Shown here piece after piece: positions 9,500-18,038 of a stretch of DNA of 64,000 nt (the first letter of the stretch is position 1; the number at the start of each line of letters is the position of its first letter). A program made the translations under genes and the position numbers. The notes beneath the pieces were generated by a model that saw nothing but the letters and a program-made list of their open reading frames with translations, did no database searches and was not told the DNA's origin. The DNA is taken from contig NZ_QXJM01000040.1 of the NCBI RefSeq assembly GCF_003570905.1, positions 558,001 through 622,000 on the forward strand, in the 5' to 3' direction. The stretch comes from Cohnella faecalis (GTDB taxonomy: Bacteria > Bacillota > Bacilli > Paenibacillales > Paenibacillaceae).

Positions 9500-9850
9500 T
9501 TCGACAAGTTATCCACACAATTCCCTGAATTCTTAGTAGGGTTGTCCAAAGGAAGGGGGATTTGTTCACAAGGTTATACACAGGCTGTTGATAAAAAGCG
9601 GGGAAAATGATGAAATCCACGGCTTAAGATACGACTTATCATAGCAGAGAAACCCGCTTAACACAACGAATTTGAAGGTGTTATCCACAATTTCAATAAC
9701 TTGTGGGTAGAAGATGTGCACAGCACAAGATATTGTTGATAATTTGTGAGATTATTCGACAAAGAAACAAAACCTTTGCGAATAACTTATTTTGTTATGC
9801 ACATGTGCATAACAAAATAAGCACGGGATTTAACTCGCGCGAGAGTTAAA
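9500..9850. other. oriC DnaA-box cluster upstream of dnaA
   Basis: Perfect or consensus boxes: TTATCCACA at 9509-9517 and 9681-9689, TTATACACA at 9574-9582, TTATGCACA at 9795-9803 and its mirror image at 9804-9812. One-mismatch TGTTGATAA boxes lie at 9586-9594 and 9734-9742. The last perfect pair forms the centre of a 36-bp perfect palindrome (9786-9821). A second hairpin follows, TTTAACTC with its complement (9829-9850). The region also holds the dnaA promoter. No open frame is credible here. Confidence 0.85.
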
Positions 9851-10055
9851 GGTGTCCACAGCTACTTTGAAACGCGGATACATGGGTGGCATGCGGGAAT
9901 AGGTGGTCGTCAACTACTCCGGAGCGCGGGTACGTGGGATTCGTGTGAGCTTAGGTAGTCCACAGCTACTTGGGAGCGTGGATTTCATGGGATCGCGAGA
10001 GAATAGGCAGCCGATAGCTACTTAGGGGCGAGGATACAAGCGACAAGCGGCGACA
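9851..10055. repeat. Four diverged 51-52 bp tandem repeats beside oriC
   Basis: Units start at about 9851, 9902, 9954 and 10006. They share a pattern close to GTCCACAGCTACTTGGGAG followed by a GC-rich block and GTGGGAT or CATGGGA. Spacing is regular but the copies have drifted. Repeats 1 and 3 carry TCCACAG, which resembles half a DnaA box. No coding potential is seen. Confidence 0.7.
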
Positions 10056-10197
10056 CGTACAATCTACGTGTCGATCCGCTATTTTTTGTGCGTTTCAACA
10101 GATACATACAAAAAAGTTAATGAAAAAATGTATGAAAATTTTCAGAAAGCAATATTTTTCTAATTTATCCTGTGTTATTCTATGAACAAGCGCAAGT

Positions 10198-10209
10198 GCA
10201 AACGTTTGC
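10198..10209. promoter_or_regulatory. LacI-type operator of the M6 protease gene
   Basis: GCAAACGTTTGC is a perfect 12-bp palindrome with a central CG, typical of LacI/PurR/CcpA-family operators. It ends 29 bases before the start codon. A TTTTTCTA element lies exactly 35 bases upstream, and the same layout is found before the second protease gene. Bound protein would block transcription or clearance, so repression is the simplest reading. Confidence 0.6.
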
Positions 10210-10238
10210 GCATATAGATAAAAAAGGAGTGGAAGAGG

Positions 10239-13200
10239 ATGAGGAAATCGCATTACAGGTCTTACTGCATGGTCGTATTTTTGTTCCTGGCAGGCTTGTG
10301 CATTGGTGGTTTGGCTTCGGCTTCTCCTGCAAGACCGGATTTACAGCCGTTTACCCAGCCATCCGGTCAAACGTTTCAAGCGAGGCTTCAAGGTGACGAG
10401 AATTTGAACTGGGCTGTAACGACGCAAGATGAAATCATCGTGAAGGATGAAGACAAGTACTGGAATTATGCAGAATTAAACAATGGAAATTTGGAGTCGA
10501 GCGGGGAGAAGTACGGAGTCGATCCGCGGCCGACCGAGGTCGTGAACAGCGAAGAGCTGAATGAGTTCTTCGAGGAAAACCCTGAGGTGCTGGAGTCTTC
10601 AAATGCTGCTAGAAGCGGCGGCTTGTTGGAGAATAGCGGGCCTGCAGCTCCCGCGAACGGAGGCTTATTCGAGAATATCGCGGGCCAGGAAACCAAAGGC
10701 ACTCAAAAAATCCTCGTGTTGCTGGTCGAATTTACTAATATTAACTTTATTTATTCGGACAGCCAGTGGAATAATCGATTTTTCGATACGTCGAGCAGGA
10801 GCGTGAGGGACTATTACCGGGAAGTATCCCACGGTCAGCTTGATTTCGTCCCGGCAACCGAAACGAAGGGAACCGCCAATGACGGTATCGTTAGGGTTCA
10901 ATTGAATCATCCGCACGAAACGGGAGGCAATATAGCGAAAGAAGCGATAATAGCGGCGGATCCTTATATTAATATAGCTAGCTATGATACGGACGGAGAC
11001 GGCTACATTCAGAACGATGAGCTTAGAATCGTTACGATTTTAGCCGGGTACGAGACCTCTTACAGCAGCGCTTATACGCCGACGGTCTGGGGGCATTTCT
11101 CGGGCTTGGGCAGCAGCGATGCGCCTACGATCGACGGCAAGAAGGTGTTCGATTCCAATCACGGAGGTAATTATACACAGCAAGGTGAGCGCCACGGCGA
11201 TCATATGGCGACAATAGGCATTCTCGTTCACGAGCTGGGCCATTCGCTCGGAGTGCCGGACTTGTACGATACGGACTCTTCTTCGAGCGGAATCGGCATC
11301 CACAGCGTAATGAGCTACGGAAGCTGGGGCGCTCTGAGCGGAGAGTACGCGGGAACGACTCCCGTACACTTCGATGCATGGAGCAAAACAATGCTCGAAT
11401 ACGTTACGCCGACTCTGGCCAAGACGAATACGAGCACCGCTTATACGTTGAAATCGATCAGCACGAACGCTTACAACGTCGTCAAGATCCCAACGTCGGA
11501 CCCTAAGCAATATTTTCTTCTGGAGAATCGCCAATATGAAGGGTATGATCGCAGTCTGAACATGCACGGCGGCATCGCCATCTGGCACATCGATCAAAAT
11601 CAATCGGGCAACTATGACGATTTGAGGCGATTGGTCGATTTGGAAGAAGTATCGGAATACAATCCGTATTTCTACTCCGGCAATGCGACGGATTTCACGC
11701 CGAATACCGTTCCGAACAGCAATCGTTACACAGGATATTATATCGATCAATACACAGGCATTAACGTGAATGTTCCTCAAACGAGCTCCAACAGCATGAC
11801 GGTGAACGTCTATGGCGATTATACCGCGACTGCTCCTACCTCACTAAGCTCAACCTACTCCACAATGAGCACTGTCGGATTAACTTGGAACGCAACGACG
11901 GACACCGATTTCGATCATTACGTTATTTACCGCAACGGCAACCTCTATACAACGACAACCAAAACCTCCTATAAGGACGCTTGGCTAAATGGCAGTACCA
12001 CTTATACGTATACGGTGAGGATGATAGACAAGGCGGGCAACGAATCCGTAGACAGCAACGCTGTTACGGTGACCACCGCAGCGACTGACAGCGTCATTAT
12101 CTATTATAAACAAGGCTTTTCGACACCATACGTGAAATACAAAATCTATTACAGCGATCCATGGATGGATCTTGCACTGGTGCCTTCCGAATTTCCGGGC
12201 TACAGCAAAGCGGTCATTCCAAAAGGAATAGAGCTAAGCAGCATAGCCGCGTATTTCCATGACGGCAACGGCAATGTGGATGACAATTCCGGAAGGCTGT
12301 ATTCGTTCGCTCCGGGCGTATCCACCTTCGTCTCCGGGCTGATTACCGAAGATTATCCGGATACTCAGTCGCCTTCCGTTCCGACAGGACTCGTATCGAC
12401 GGATAAAAGCGACACGCAGGTTTCTCTAAAATGGTCGGCTGCCAGCGACAATCTCGGAGTAACCGGCTACGAGGTATATCGCGACAACGTGAAGATTGGA
12501 ACGACGTCAAGCCTGAGTTATACGGCGACGGGCCTTACGGGGAGCACAGCTTATTCGTTCACCGTGAAGGCGTATGACGCGGCGGGCAACTTGTCCGGCG
12601 CAAGCGCTCCGTTGCTGATCACGACGAATCCGTCCCACATTGTCACGATTTATTACAAACCGGGCTTTAACGCGCCGAATATTCATTATCGTCCTGCCGG
12701 CGGCACGTGGACGGCGGTACCGGGACTACCGATGGCCGTATCGGAGGTGCCGGGTTATTACAAGTTCTCAATTAACATCGGGACGGCATCCCAATTGGAA
12801 GCTTGCTTCAATAACGGAAGCGGGACGTGGGACAACAATAATGGGTCCAACTACATCTTCCAGTTAGGCGTGTGGACTTTTTATAACGGCACGATTACGT
12901 CGGGAGCTCCGACTCCGGACACTCAAGCTCCGACCGTTCCAACCGGTCTTGCCAGCACGGCGAAGACCGACTCCAGCGTCAGCCTCGCGTGGACGGCTTC
13001 GACGGACAATGTGGCCGTTACCGGCTATGACATTTATCGCGACGGTACGAAAATCGGAACTTCGACGGGGACAAGCTATACGGCGACGGGGTTGAGTGCC
13101 AATACCAGCTATTCGTTCACGGTCAAAGCGTACGATGCGGCCGGCAATATCTCTGCGGCCAGCGTCGCATTGTCGGTAACGACAAATCCGATAACCGGCA

Positions 13201-14036
13201 ATACGGTAACCGTATATTACAAGAAGGGTTTCAGTACGCCTTACATTCATTATCGTCCTGCCGGAGGCACATGGACGACGGTACCCGGAGTAGCGATACC
13301 GGCTTCGGAAGCGACAGGCTACAACAAAATCACGATCAATATTGGCAGCGCGACCCAGCTTGAAGCGTGCTTCAACAACGGCAGCGGAACGTGGGACAAC
13401 AATAACGGGGCGAACTATTTCTTCGGGGTAGGCACGTGGACGTTCAATGCGGGTACGATCGTCAGCGGCGCTCCGGACAGCCAAGCTCCAAGCACCCCTG
13501 CGGGACTCGCTTCGACGGCGAAGACCGATACGAGCGTTAGCCTCACGTGGACGGCTTCGACGGATAACGTAGCCGTTACCGGCTATGAAATCTACCGTAA
13601 TGGGACGAAAATCGGAACCTCGACGAGCACAAGCTACACCGCGACAGGACTTAGCGCGAATACGGCATATTCGTTCACGGTTAAAGCGTACGACGCGGCC
13701 GGCAACGTATCCGCGGCATCGTCCGCCTTGTCGGTCACGACTAATCCTTGGACCGGAAATACGGTAACGATTTACTATAAGAAGGGCTTCAACACGCCAT
13801 ATATCCATTATCGTCAAGCGAACAATACCTGGACATCCGAACCAGGAGTGGCTATGTCGGCATCGGAAGTATCGGGTTACAACAAAATTACGATCAATAT
13901 CGGCTCGTTGACCCAACTTGAAGCGTGCTTTAATGACGGCAACGGCAATTGGGACAGCCAATATGGAGCGAACTATTTCTTCGGGGTAGGAACATGGACG
14001 TTCAATGCCGGCAGCATTACGGCAGGAACTCCTTAA
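10239..14036 (+). CDS. Secreted M6-family metalloprotease with FN3 and CBM25 repeats
   Basis: A 1265-residue exported protein. The signal peptide is residues 1-30 (basic MRKSHYRSY, hydrophobic core, cleavage near ASAS-PA). A propeptide follows, then an immune-inhibitor-A-like M6 peptidase with the zinc motif HELGHSLGVPD at residues 331-341. After about residue 530 comes a fourfold alternation of fibronectin III domains (about 531, 708, 894, 1080) and CBM25-type starch-binding modules (about 617, 800, 988, 1174). The first module is degenerate. The later ones show YYKxGF..PYIHYR, WT.vPGV and EACFNNGSGTWDNN. It is probably released outside the cell, anchored to alpha-glucan-like polymers while cutting protein. 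It has its own operator and terminator. M6 is clear from the motif; the substrate is unknown. Confidence 0.9.
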   Translation: MRKSHYRSYCMVVFLFLAGLCIGGLASASPARPDLQPFTQPSGQTFQARLQGDENLNWAVTTQDEIIVKDEDKYWNYAELNNGNLESSGEKYGVDPRPTEVVNSEELNEFFEENPEVLESSNAARSGGLLENSGPAAPANGGLFENIAGQETKGTQKILVLLVEFTNINFIYSDSQWNNRFFDTSSRSVRDYYREVSHGQLDFVPATETKGTANDGIVRVQLNHPHETGGNIAKEAIIAADPYINIASYDTDGDGYIQNDELRIVTILAGYETSYSSAYTPTVWGHFSGLGSSDAPTIDGKKVFDSNHGGNYTQQGERHGDHMATIGILVHELGHSLGVPDLYDTDSSSSGIGIHSVMSYGSWGALSGEYAGTTPVHFDAWSKTMLEYVTPTLAKTNTSTAYTLKSISTNAYNVVKIPTSDPKQYFLLENRQYEGYDRSLNMHGGIAIWHIDQNQSGNYDDLRRLVDLEEVSEYNPYFYSGNATDFTPNTVPNSNRYTGYYIDQYTGINVNVPQTSSNSMTVNVYGDYTATAPTSLSSTYSTMSTVGLTWNATTDTDFDHYVIYRNGNLYTTTTKTSYKDAWLNGSTTYTYTVRMIDKAGNESVDSNAVTVTTAATDSVIIYYKQGFSTPYVKYKIYYSDPWMDLALVPSEFPGYSKAVIPKGIELSSIAAYFHDGNGNVDDNSGRLYSFAPGVSTFVSGLITEDYPDTQSPSVPTGLVSTDKSDTQVSLKWSAASDNLGVTGYEVYRDNVKIGTTSSLSYTATGLTGSTAYSFTVKAYDAAGNLSGASAPLLITTNPSHIVTIYYKPGFNAPNIHYRPAGGTWTAVPGLPMAVSEVPGYYKFSINIGTASQLEACFNNGSGTWDNNNGSNYIFQLGVWTFYNGTITSGAPTPDTQAPTVPTGLASTAKTDSSVSLAWTASTDNVAVTGYDIYRDGTKIGTSTGTSYTATGLSANTSYSFTVKAYDAAGNISAASVALSVTTNPITGNTVTVYYKKGFSTPYIHYRPAGGTWTTVPGVAIPASEATGYNKITINIGSATQLEACFNNGSGTWDNNNGANYFFGVGTWTFNAGTIVSGAPDSQAPSTPAGLASTAKTDTSVSLTWTASTDNVAVTGYEIYRNGTKIGTSTSTSYTATGLSANTAYSFTVKAYDAAGNVSAASSALSVTTNPWTGNTVTIYYKKGFNTPYIHYRQANNTWTSEPGVAMSASEVSGYNKITINIGSLTQLEACFNDGNGNWDSQYGANYFFGVGTWTFNAGSITAGTP

Positions 14037-14056
14037 GTTTTCAGCAGGCGGAATGG

Positions 14057-14096
14057 GAGACGGACTTGCGCAAGGCGGCAAGCCCGTCTCTTTTTC
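14057..14096 (+). terminator. Intrinsic terminator after the M6 protease gene
   Basis: A hairpin built from GAGACGG and CCGTCTC, extended by TTGC/GCAA, is followed directly by TTTTT. It lies 20 bases after the stop codon. Confidence 0.85.
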
Positions 14097-14186
14097 TCAA
14101 AAATAGAAAATCTTATGCCAAAAACAAAGGAAAACATGATAATATTCAATTTTTTTCTAGTTCTGGACGTGATACGCTGAAGCTAG

Positions 14187-14206
14187 GCAAACGCGCAATC
14201 GTTTGC
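14187..14206. promoter_or_regulatory. LacI-type operator of the BSP protease gene
   Basis: GCAATCGTTTGC (14195-14206) differs by one base from the perfect palindrome at 10198 and lies 30 bases before the start codon. An extra GCAAACG half-site (14187-14193) precedes it. The upstream TTTTTTTCTA ends exactly 35 bases before the 12-mer, as at the first protease gene, so the two promoters look homologous and co-regulated. Confidence 0.6.
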
Positions 14207-14236
14207 ACTAATTAGGTTAGAGGAGTTGAATAAGGA

Positions 14237-17008
14237 ATGGAGTGGAGAGAAACAGGAGAGAAGGGCGCCTTGCCGAGAGGGAGAGCAAGTATCGCAAGGT
14301 GGATTGTCGTCGTCATGGCGGTCATCTTATTAACGGGAACGTGGGGAGGAGCTCTTCCGAAGGCCGAGGCCTCGGGGACTCCGACAGCTTATCCGTTGAA
14401 TCGGGCAACGGGAGGAACGGTTACGGCTAGCGGGGAGTATGCGATCGCCGGGGAAGTGAAGGAGAACGCATTCGACAACAATTTGTATGCCAAATGGCTG
14501 GTGAACAGCAGCACGGCTTGGATTGAGTATCATTTCCCGGGAGCCGCCGCGTATGCCATCAATAGTTATACTCTGACTTCGGCAAACGATTACTCGGAGC
14601 GGGACCCGAAAAATTGGACGCTGAAAGGTTCCAATGACGGAACGAACTGGACATTGCTTGATACCCGCACCAATGAAAACTTCAGCCGCCGGTTCGATAC
14701 TCGCACGTATGAATTTACGAACGCGACATCGTACAAGCATTACCGCTTCGATTTCGAAAATCACAGCGGAGGTGCGCTGCAAGTTGCGGAGATCAAGCTG
14801 TTCGACGGCTCGACCCGCACGTATTCAGCTATTCAACCTACGGTGACGGTAAGCGGGGAGAATACTCCGAACGAAGGAAAGGGTAATTTAACGGACGATA
14901 ACAGCCGGACGAAATGGCTGACCTTTTCGGCAACCGGCTGGGTTAGACTGGATTATGGTCAAGCCATTACGCTGGACGGGTACGCACTTATTTCAGGCAA
15001 CGACGCGCCGGAGCGAGATCCGAAGAGCTGGACGCTCAAAGGCTCGAACGACGGAAGCACCTGGACGACGATCGACAGCCAGAGCAACGTGACCTTCTTG
15101 TATCGCCACCAGAGGAATCACTTCCTTGTGTTGAACAATACAACCGCTTATCGGTATTATCAATTCGATTTTCAGAGTAACGGAGCCAGCATCTTGCAAT
15201 TATCGGATATCGATCTGTCCTATCAGGAGGATATGTGGCACGAGGTGAATCCAATCGTCGAGTTCCAGGTGCAGGACACGATCGGCTACGGCTACTTATT
15301 CGAGCAAGCGATCCCGCATCCGGTGGAAAATATTCAAGCGATCATCAGGGAAGTGTGCGCCCAGTTGTATGACAATCCGGGCGAGATGCTGCGCGGTCCT
15401 CGGAAGGTCAAGGTTACCGTGGTCGATTCGGGGGTAGCGGGCACTTCCGGCACAGGCTCCGAAGCGCTCGTCGCGTTCGGCGCAGGCTACATGAGAGACT
15501 ATACGAACAATTCCGGGAAGCCGCTTCGGGAAGAATTGTTCGCGGTTTTGTACCATGAGCTGACGCATGTCTACCAGTATGACGATCAAAGATACGGACA
15601 GATTGGGTATATGATCGAGGGAATGGCTTCCGCTATGACCTATAAGGCGGGCATCTACGACCGGTATTCTTATCCGACGGGAGGCACCTGGCAGGACGGT
15701 TACGGAAATACGGCCAATTTCTTCCGCTGGGTGGATGAGCACCGTCATCCCGGGTTCCTTCGCGAATTGAACGCCAGCTTGAATCCGTTCGACGGGGTGG
15801 ACTGGACGCCGAGCGCGATAGAGCAAATTACGGGCGTCGACGTCACCACGCTATGGAATGAATACCAGAGCCGTCTGCCGGAGCTTAGAGATTATGACAT
15901 CGTCCCTCCAACGGTTCCGGCAGGCTTGGCCTATACGTCCAAGACGAGCACAAGCGTCAGCCTTTCATGGGGAGCATCGACCGATAACTTCAATGTAGCA
16001 GGCTACACGATTTACCGGGACGGCGCCAAGGTTGGAACGACGACGAGTACGAGCTACACTGCAACGGGGCTATCTTCATCGACTGCTTACTCCTTCACGG
16101 TTAAAGCGTTCGATACGGAAGGGCTGTTCTCGGCAGCGAGCAGCGCTCTCAGCGTCACGACGGACAGCGGCAACACGGTAACGGTGTATTACAAGCAAGG
16201 GTATAGCACACCTTATATCCACTATCGTCCGGCTGGAGGCTCTTGGACGACGGTGCCTGGCGTAGCGATGCCAGCTTCGGAAGTGTCAGGCTACAATAAA
16301 ATCACGATTAATATTGGAACGGCGACGCAGTTGGAGGCGTGCTTCAACAACGGAAGCGGCACATGGGACAGCAACAACGGCAATAATTATTTCTTCCCGG
16401 TAGGCACGTCGACGTACAATGCGGGTACAATCGTAAGCGGAGCGCCGGACAGCCAAGCGCCAACGGCTCCGACGAACCTGACATCGACAGCGAAGACGGA
16501 TACGACAGTCAGTCTGAGCTGGACCGCGTCCACGGACAATGTAGGCGTTACGGGCTACGACATCTATCAGGGAACAACGAAGATAGGCACTTCAACAACG
16601 ACGAGCTATACGGCGACGGGCTTGAGCGGTAACACGGCCTATTCGTTCACGGTTAAAGCACGCGATGCCGCAGGCAACGTCTCAGCGGCAAGCTCAGCGC
16701 TGTCGGTGACGACTAATCCGTCGGTAGGCAACACGGTTACGATCTACTACAAGCGGGGCTTCAGCACGCCTTACATCCACTACCGCCAAGCGAACAATGC
16801 CTGGACGACGACGCCGGGCGTAGCGATGTCGACGTCGGAGGTATCCGGCTACAACAAGATTACGATCAATATCGGTTCGTTGACGCAGTTGGAAGCTTGC
16901 TTCAATGACGGTAACGGCAACTGGGACAGCAACTATGGCAGCAACTACTTTTTCTCCACGGGAACGTGGACGTACAACGCAGGTTCGATTACGGCTGGAA
17001 CGCCTTGA
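14237..17008 (+). CDS. Secreted BSP-type metalloprotease with discoidin, FN3 and CBM25 domains
   Basis: A 923-residue exported protein. A long signal peptide has its hydrophobic core at about residues 20-38 and cleavage near AEA-SG. Two discoidin-like (F5/8 type C) domains follow, at about 50-195 and 200-335, sharing the SNDG..W motif. The peptidase domain resembles the basic secretory protein / 'peptidase of plants and bacteria' family, with the zinc motif HELTHVYQY at residues 440-448 and a later EGMAS. The C-terminus has two FN3 plus CBM25 pairs (about 554/646 and 737/831), nearly the same as those of the neighbouring M6 protease. The two enzymes probably act together outside the cell on a polysaccharide-protein mixture. 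Confidence 0.85.
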   Translation: MEWRETGEKGALPRGRASIARWIVVVMAVILLTGTWGGALPKAEASGTPTAYPLNRATGGTVTASGEYAIAGEVKENAFDNNLYAKWLVNSSTAWIEYHFPGAAAYAINSYTLTSANDYSERDPKNWTLKGSNDGTNWTLLDTRTNENFSRRFDTRTYEFTNATSYKHYRFDFENHSGGALQVAEIKLFDGSTRTYSAIQPTVTVSGENTPNEGKGNLTDDNSRTKWLTFSATGWVRLDYGQAITLDGYALISGNDAPERDPKSWTLKGSNDGSTWTTIDSQSNVTFLYRHQRNHFLVLNNTTAYRYYQFDFQSNGASILQLSDIDLSYQEDMWHEVNPIVEFQVQDTIGYGYLFEQAIPHPVENIQAIIREVCAQLYDNPGEMLRGPRKVKVTVVDSGVAGTSGTGSEALVAFGAGYMRDYTNNSGKPLREELFAVLYHELTHVYQYDDQRYGQIGYMIEGMASAMTYKAGIYDRYSYPTGGTWQDGYGNTANFFRWVDEHRHPGFLRELNASLNPFDGVDWTPSAIEQITGVDVTTLWNEYQSRLPELRDYDIVPPTVPAGLAYTSKTSTSVSLSWGASTDNFNVAGYTIYRDGAKVGTTTSTSYTATGLSSSTAYSFTVKAFDTEGLFSAASSALSVTTDSGNTVTVYYKQGYSTPYIHYRPAGGSWTTVPGVAMPASEVSGYNKITINIGTATQLEACFNNGSGTWDSNNGNNYFFPVGTSTYNAGTIVSGAPDSQAPTAPTNLTSTAKTDTTVSLSWTASTDNVGVTGYDIYQGTTKIGTSTTTSYTATGLSGNTAYSFTVKARDAAGNVSAASSALSVTTNPSVGNTVTIYYKRGFSTPYIHYRQANNAWTTTPGVAMSTSEVSGYNKITINIGSLTQLEACFNDGNGNWDSNYGSNYFFSTGTWTYNAGSITAGTP

Positions 17009-17034
17009 ACTTTCGATTAAGGATGAAGGCGGAG

Positions 17035-17060
17035 GAGAGGGGGCATCCCCTCTCTTTTTC
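17035..17060 (+). terminator. Intrinsic terminator after the BSP protease gene
   Basis: GAGAGGGG, a 4-nt GCAT loop and CCCCTCTC are followed by TTTTT. It lies 26 bases after the stop codon. Confidence 0.9.
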
Positions 17061-17194
17061 CTTGTGAGGGGCGTTAAATGCTTTATGTAGATGAACAGCG
17101 GTTCGGCTGAGCTTGTCCGAAGTCGAGTTGACTTTTTGCATTATCTGTGTTTTAATTTGTAGACGTGAGTTTTTAAGTAAGGGGGTATCGAACC

Positions 17195-17329
17195 ATGGGT
17201 CCTACATTCAAACCGAATGTTAGCAAGCGCAAGAAGGTTCACGGTTTCCGTTCGCGCATGAGCACGAAGAATGGTCGCAAAGTTCTGAAGGCACGCCGCC
17301 AAAAAGGCCGCAAAGTGCTGTCCGCATAG
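17195..17329 (+). CDS. rpmH: 50S ribosomal protein L34
   Basis: A 44-residue, very basic large-subunit ribosomal protein. It starts MGPTFKPNVSKRKKVHGFR and ends GRKVLKARRQKGRKVLSA, which is diagnostic of L34. The only oddity is Gly in place of the usual Arg or Lys at position 2. A GGGGG ribosome site lies 10 bases upstream. It normally sits directly upstream of dnaA on the other strand; here about 7.8 kb separates the two genes. Confidence 0.97.
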   Translation: MGPTFKPNVSKRKKVHGFRSRMSTKNGRKVLKARRQKGRKVLSA

Positions 17330-17333
17330 GATT

Positions 17334-17361
17334 AAAGACCACCTTGTGTGGTCTTTTTTCA
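17334..17361 (+). terminator. Hairpin between rpmH and rnpA
   Basis: AAAGACCAC, a 5-nt loop and GTGGTCTTT are followed by TTT. It lies just after the rpmH stop. It probably stops part of the transcription, giving more L34 than RnpA, as is common for this pair. Confidence 0.75.
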
Positions 17362-17472
17362 ATCCTCGACACAAACGTGTGTAGCTATCCTTCCGGAGGA
17401 GGCGCAGACGTTTCTACTTGTTTTTATCGGGATGCTGGCCCGACGTTAGCCGAAGGAGTGACGAGGCAGAAG

Positions 17473-17895
17473 ATGGAGCGAAAGCTGCGGCTTCGAAGAA
17501 GAGAAGATTTCAATAAAGTATACCGACACGGCAAATCGTTCGCCAATTCTCAATTCGTCGTCTATTGGCGCAAGCGATCGGATCCGGTTTGTTTTCGACT
17601 GGGGGTGTCCGTCAGCAGCAAGCTGGGGGGAGCGGTCGTTCGAAACCGGATGAAGAGAATGGTTAAGGAAATCGTCCGGTTGAACGAAAGCAAGCTGCAT
17701 CCCGAGTACGATCTTATTTTAATCGTTCGTAAACCGGCGCTGGCGATGGTTTATAAGGAGCTGGAAGGAAGCGTTATGCACGTATTGCGCAAAGCCGGCC
17801 TTCTCAAAGGGTCGCCTCCCTTTTCCGGAACGCGGAACCCGCCGTCTACTCGGGGCGGAAATCAGCGGTCGGGCTCCTCGAACCGCTCGAAATAA
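17473..17895 (+). CDS. rnpA: Ribonuclease P protein component
   Basis: The protein subunit that helps the RNase P RNA cleave 5' leaders from tRNA precursors. About 140 aa from the ATG at 17473 (ERKLRLRRREDFNKVYRHGKS). The conserved basic RNR motif is seen in GGAVVRNRMKRMVKEIVR. The frame is open for 43 codons further upstream, but that part has no ribosome site and overlaps the rpmH terminator, so I exclude it. The C-terminal 25 residues are low-complexity (Pro/Ser/Arg) and are probably a lineage-specific tail. Confidence 0.95.
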   Translation: MERKLRLRRREDFNKVYRHGKSFANSQFVVYWRKRSDPVCFRLGVSVSSKLGGAVVRNRMKRMVKEIVRLNESKLHPEYDLILIVRKPALAMVYKELEGSVMHVLRKAGLLKGSPPFSGTRNPPSTRGGNQRSGSSNRSK

Positions 17896-17980
17896 GCGCT
17901 TGCAAGAGTGGTTAGGACAAGCTTTTCTTTGTCTTTCTTCTTATGGTATAGTTAACATGTGGAAAGCTGTCCGAGATTTC

Positions 17981-17989
17981 TTATCCACA
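17981..17989 (+). promoter_or_regulatory. DnaA box in the rnpA-yidC gap
   Basis: A perfect TTATCCACA 50 bases before the yidC start. A TATAGT -10-like hexamer is at about 17947. DnaA bound here could influence yidC-jag-mnmE expression; that is inference. Confidence 0.55.
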
Positions 17990-18038
17990 GGTGAATTTGA
18001 CTACGCGTGCAACGGTTCGATGAGGGGAGTTTTGTTGT

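Noticed and set aside
12864..14081. 405-residue frame antisense to the protease repeat tail
   Set aside because: Its repeats mirror the FN3/CBM25 repeats of the real gene.
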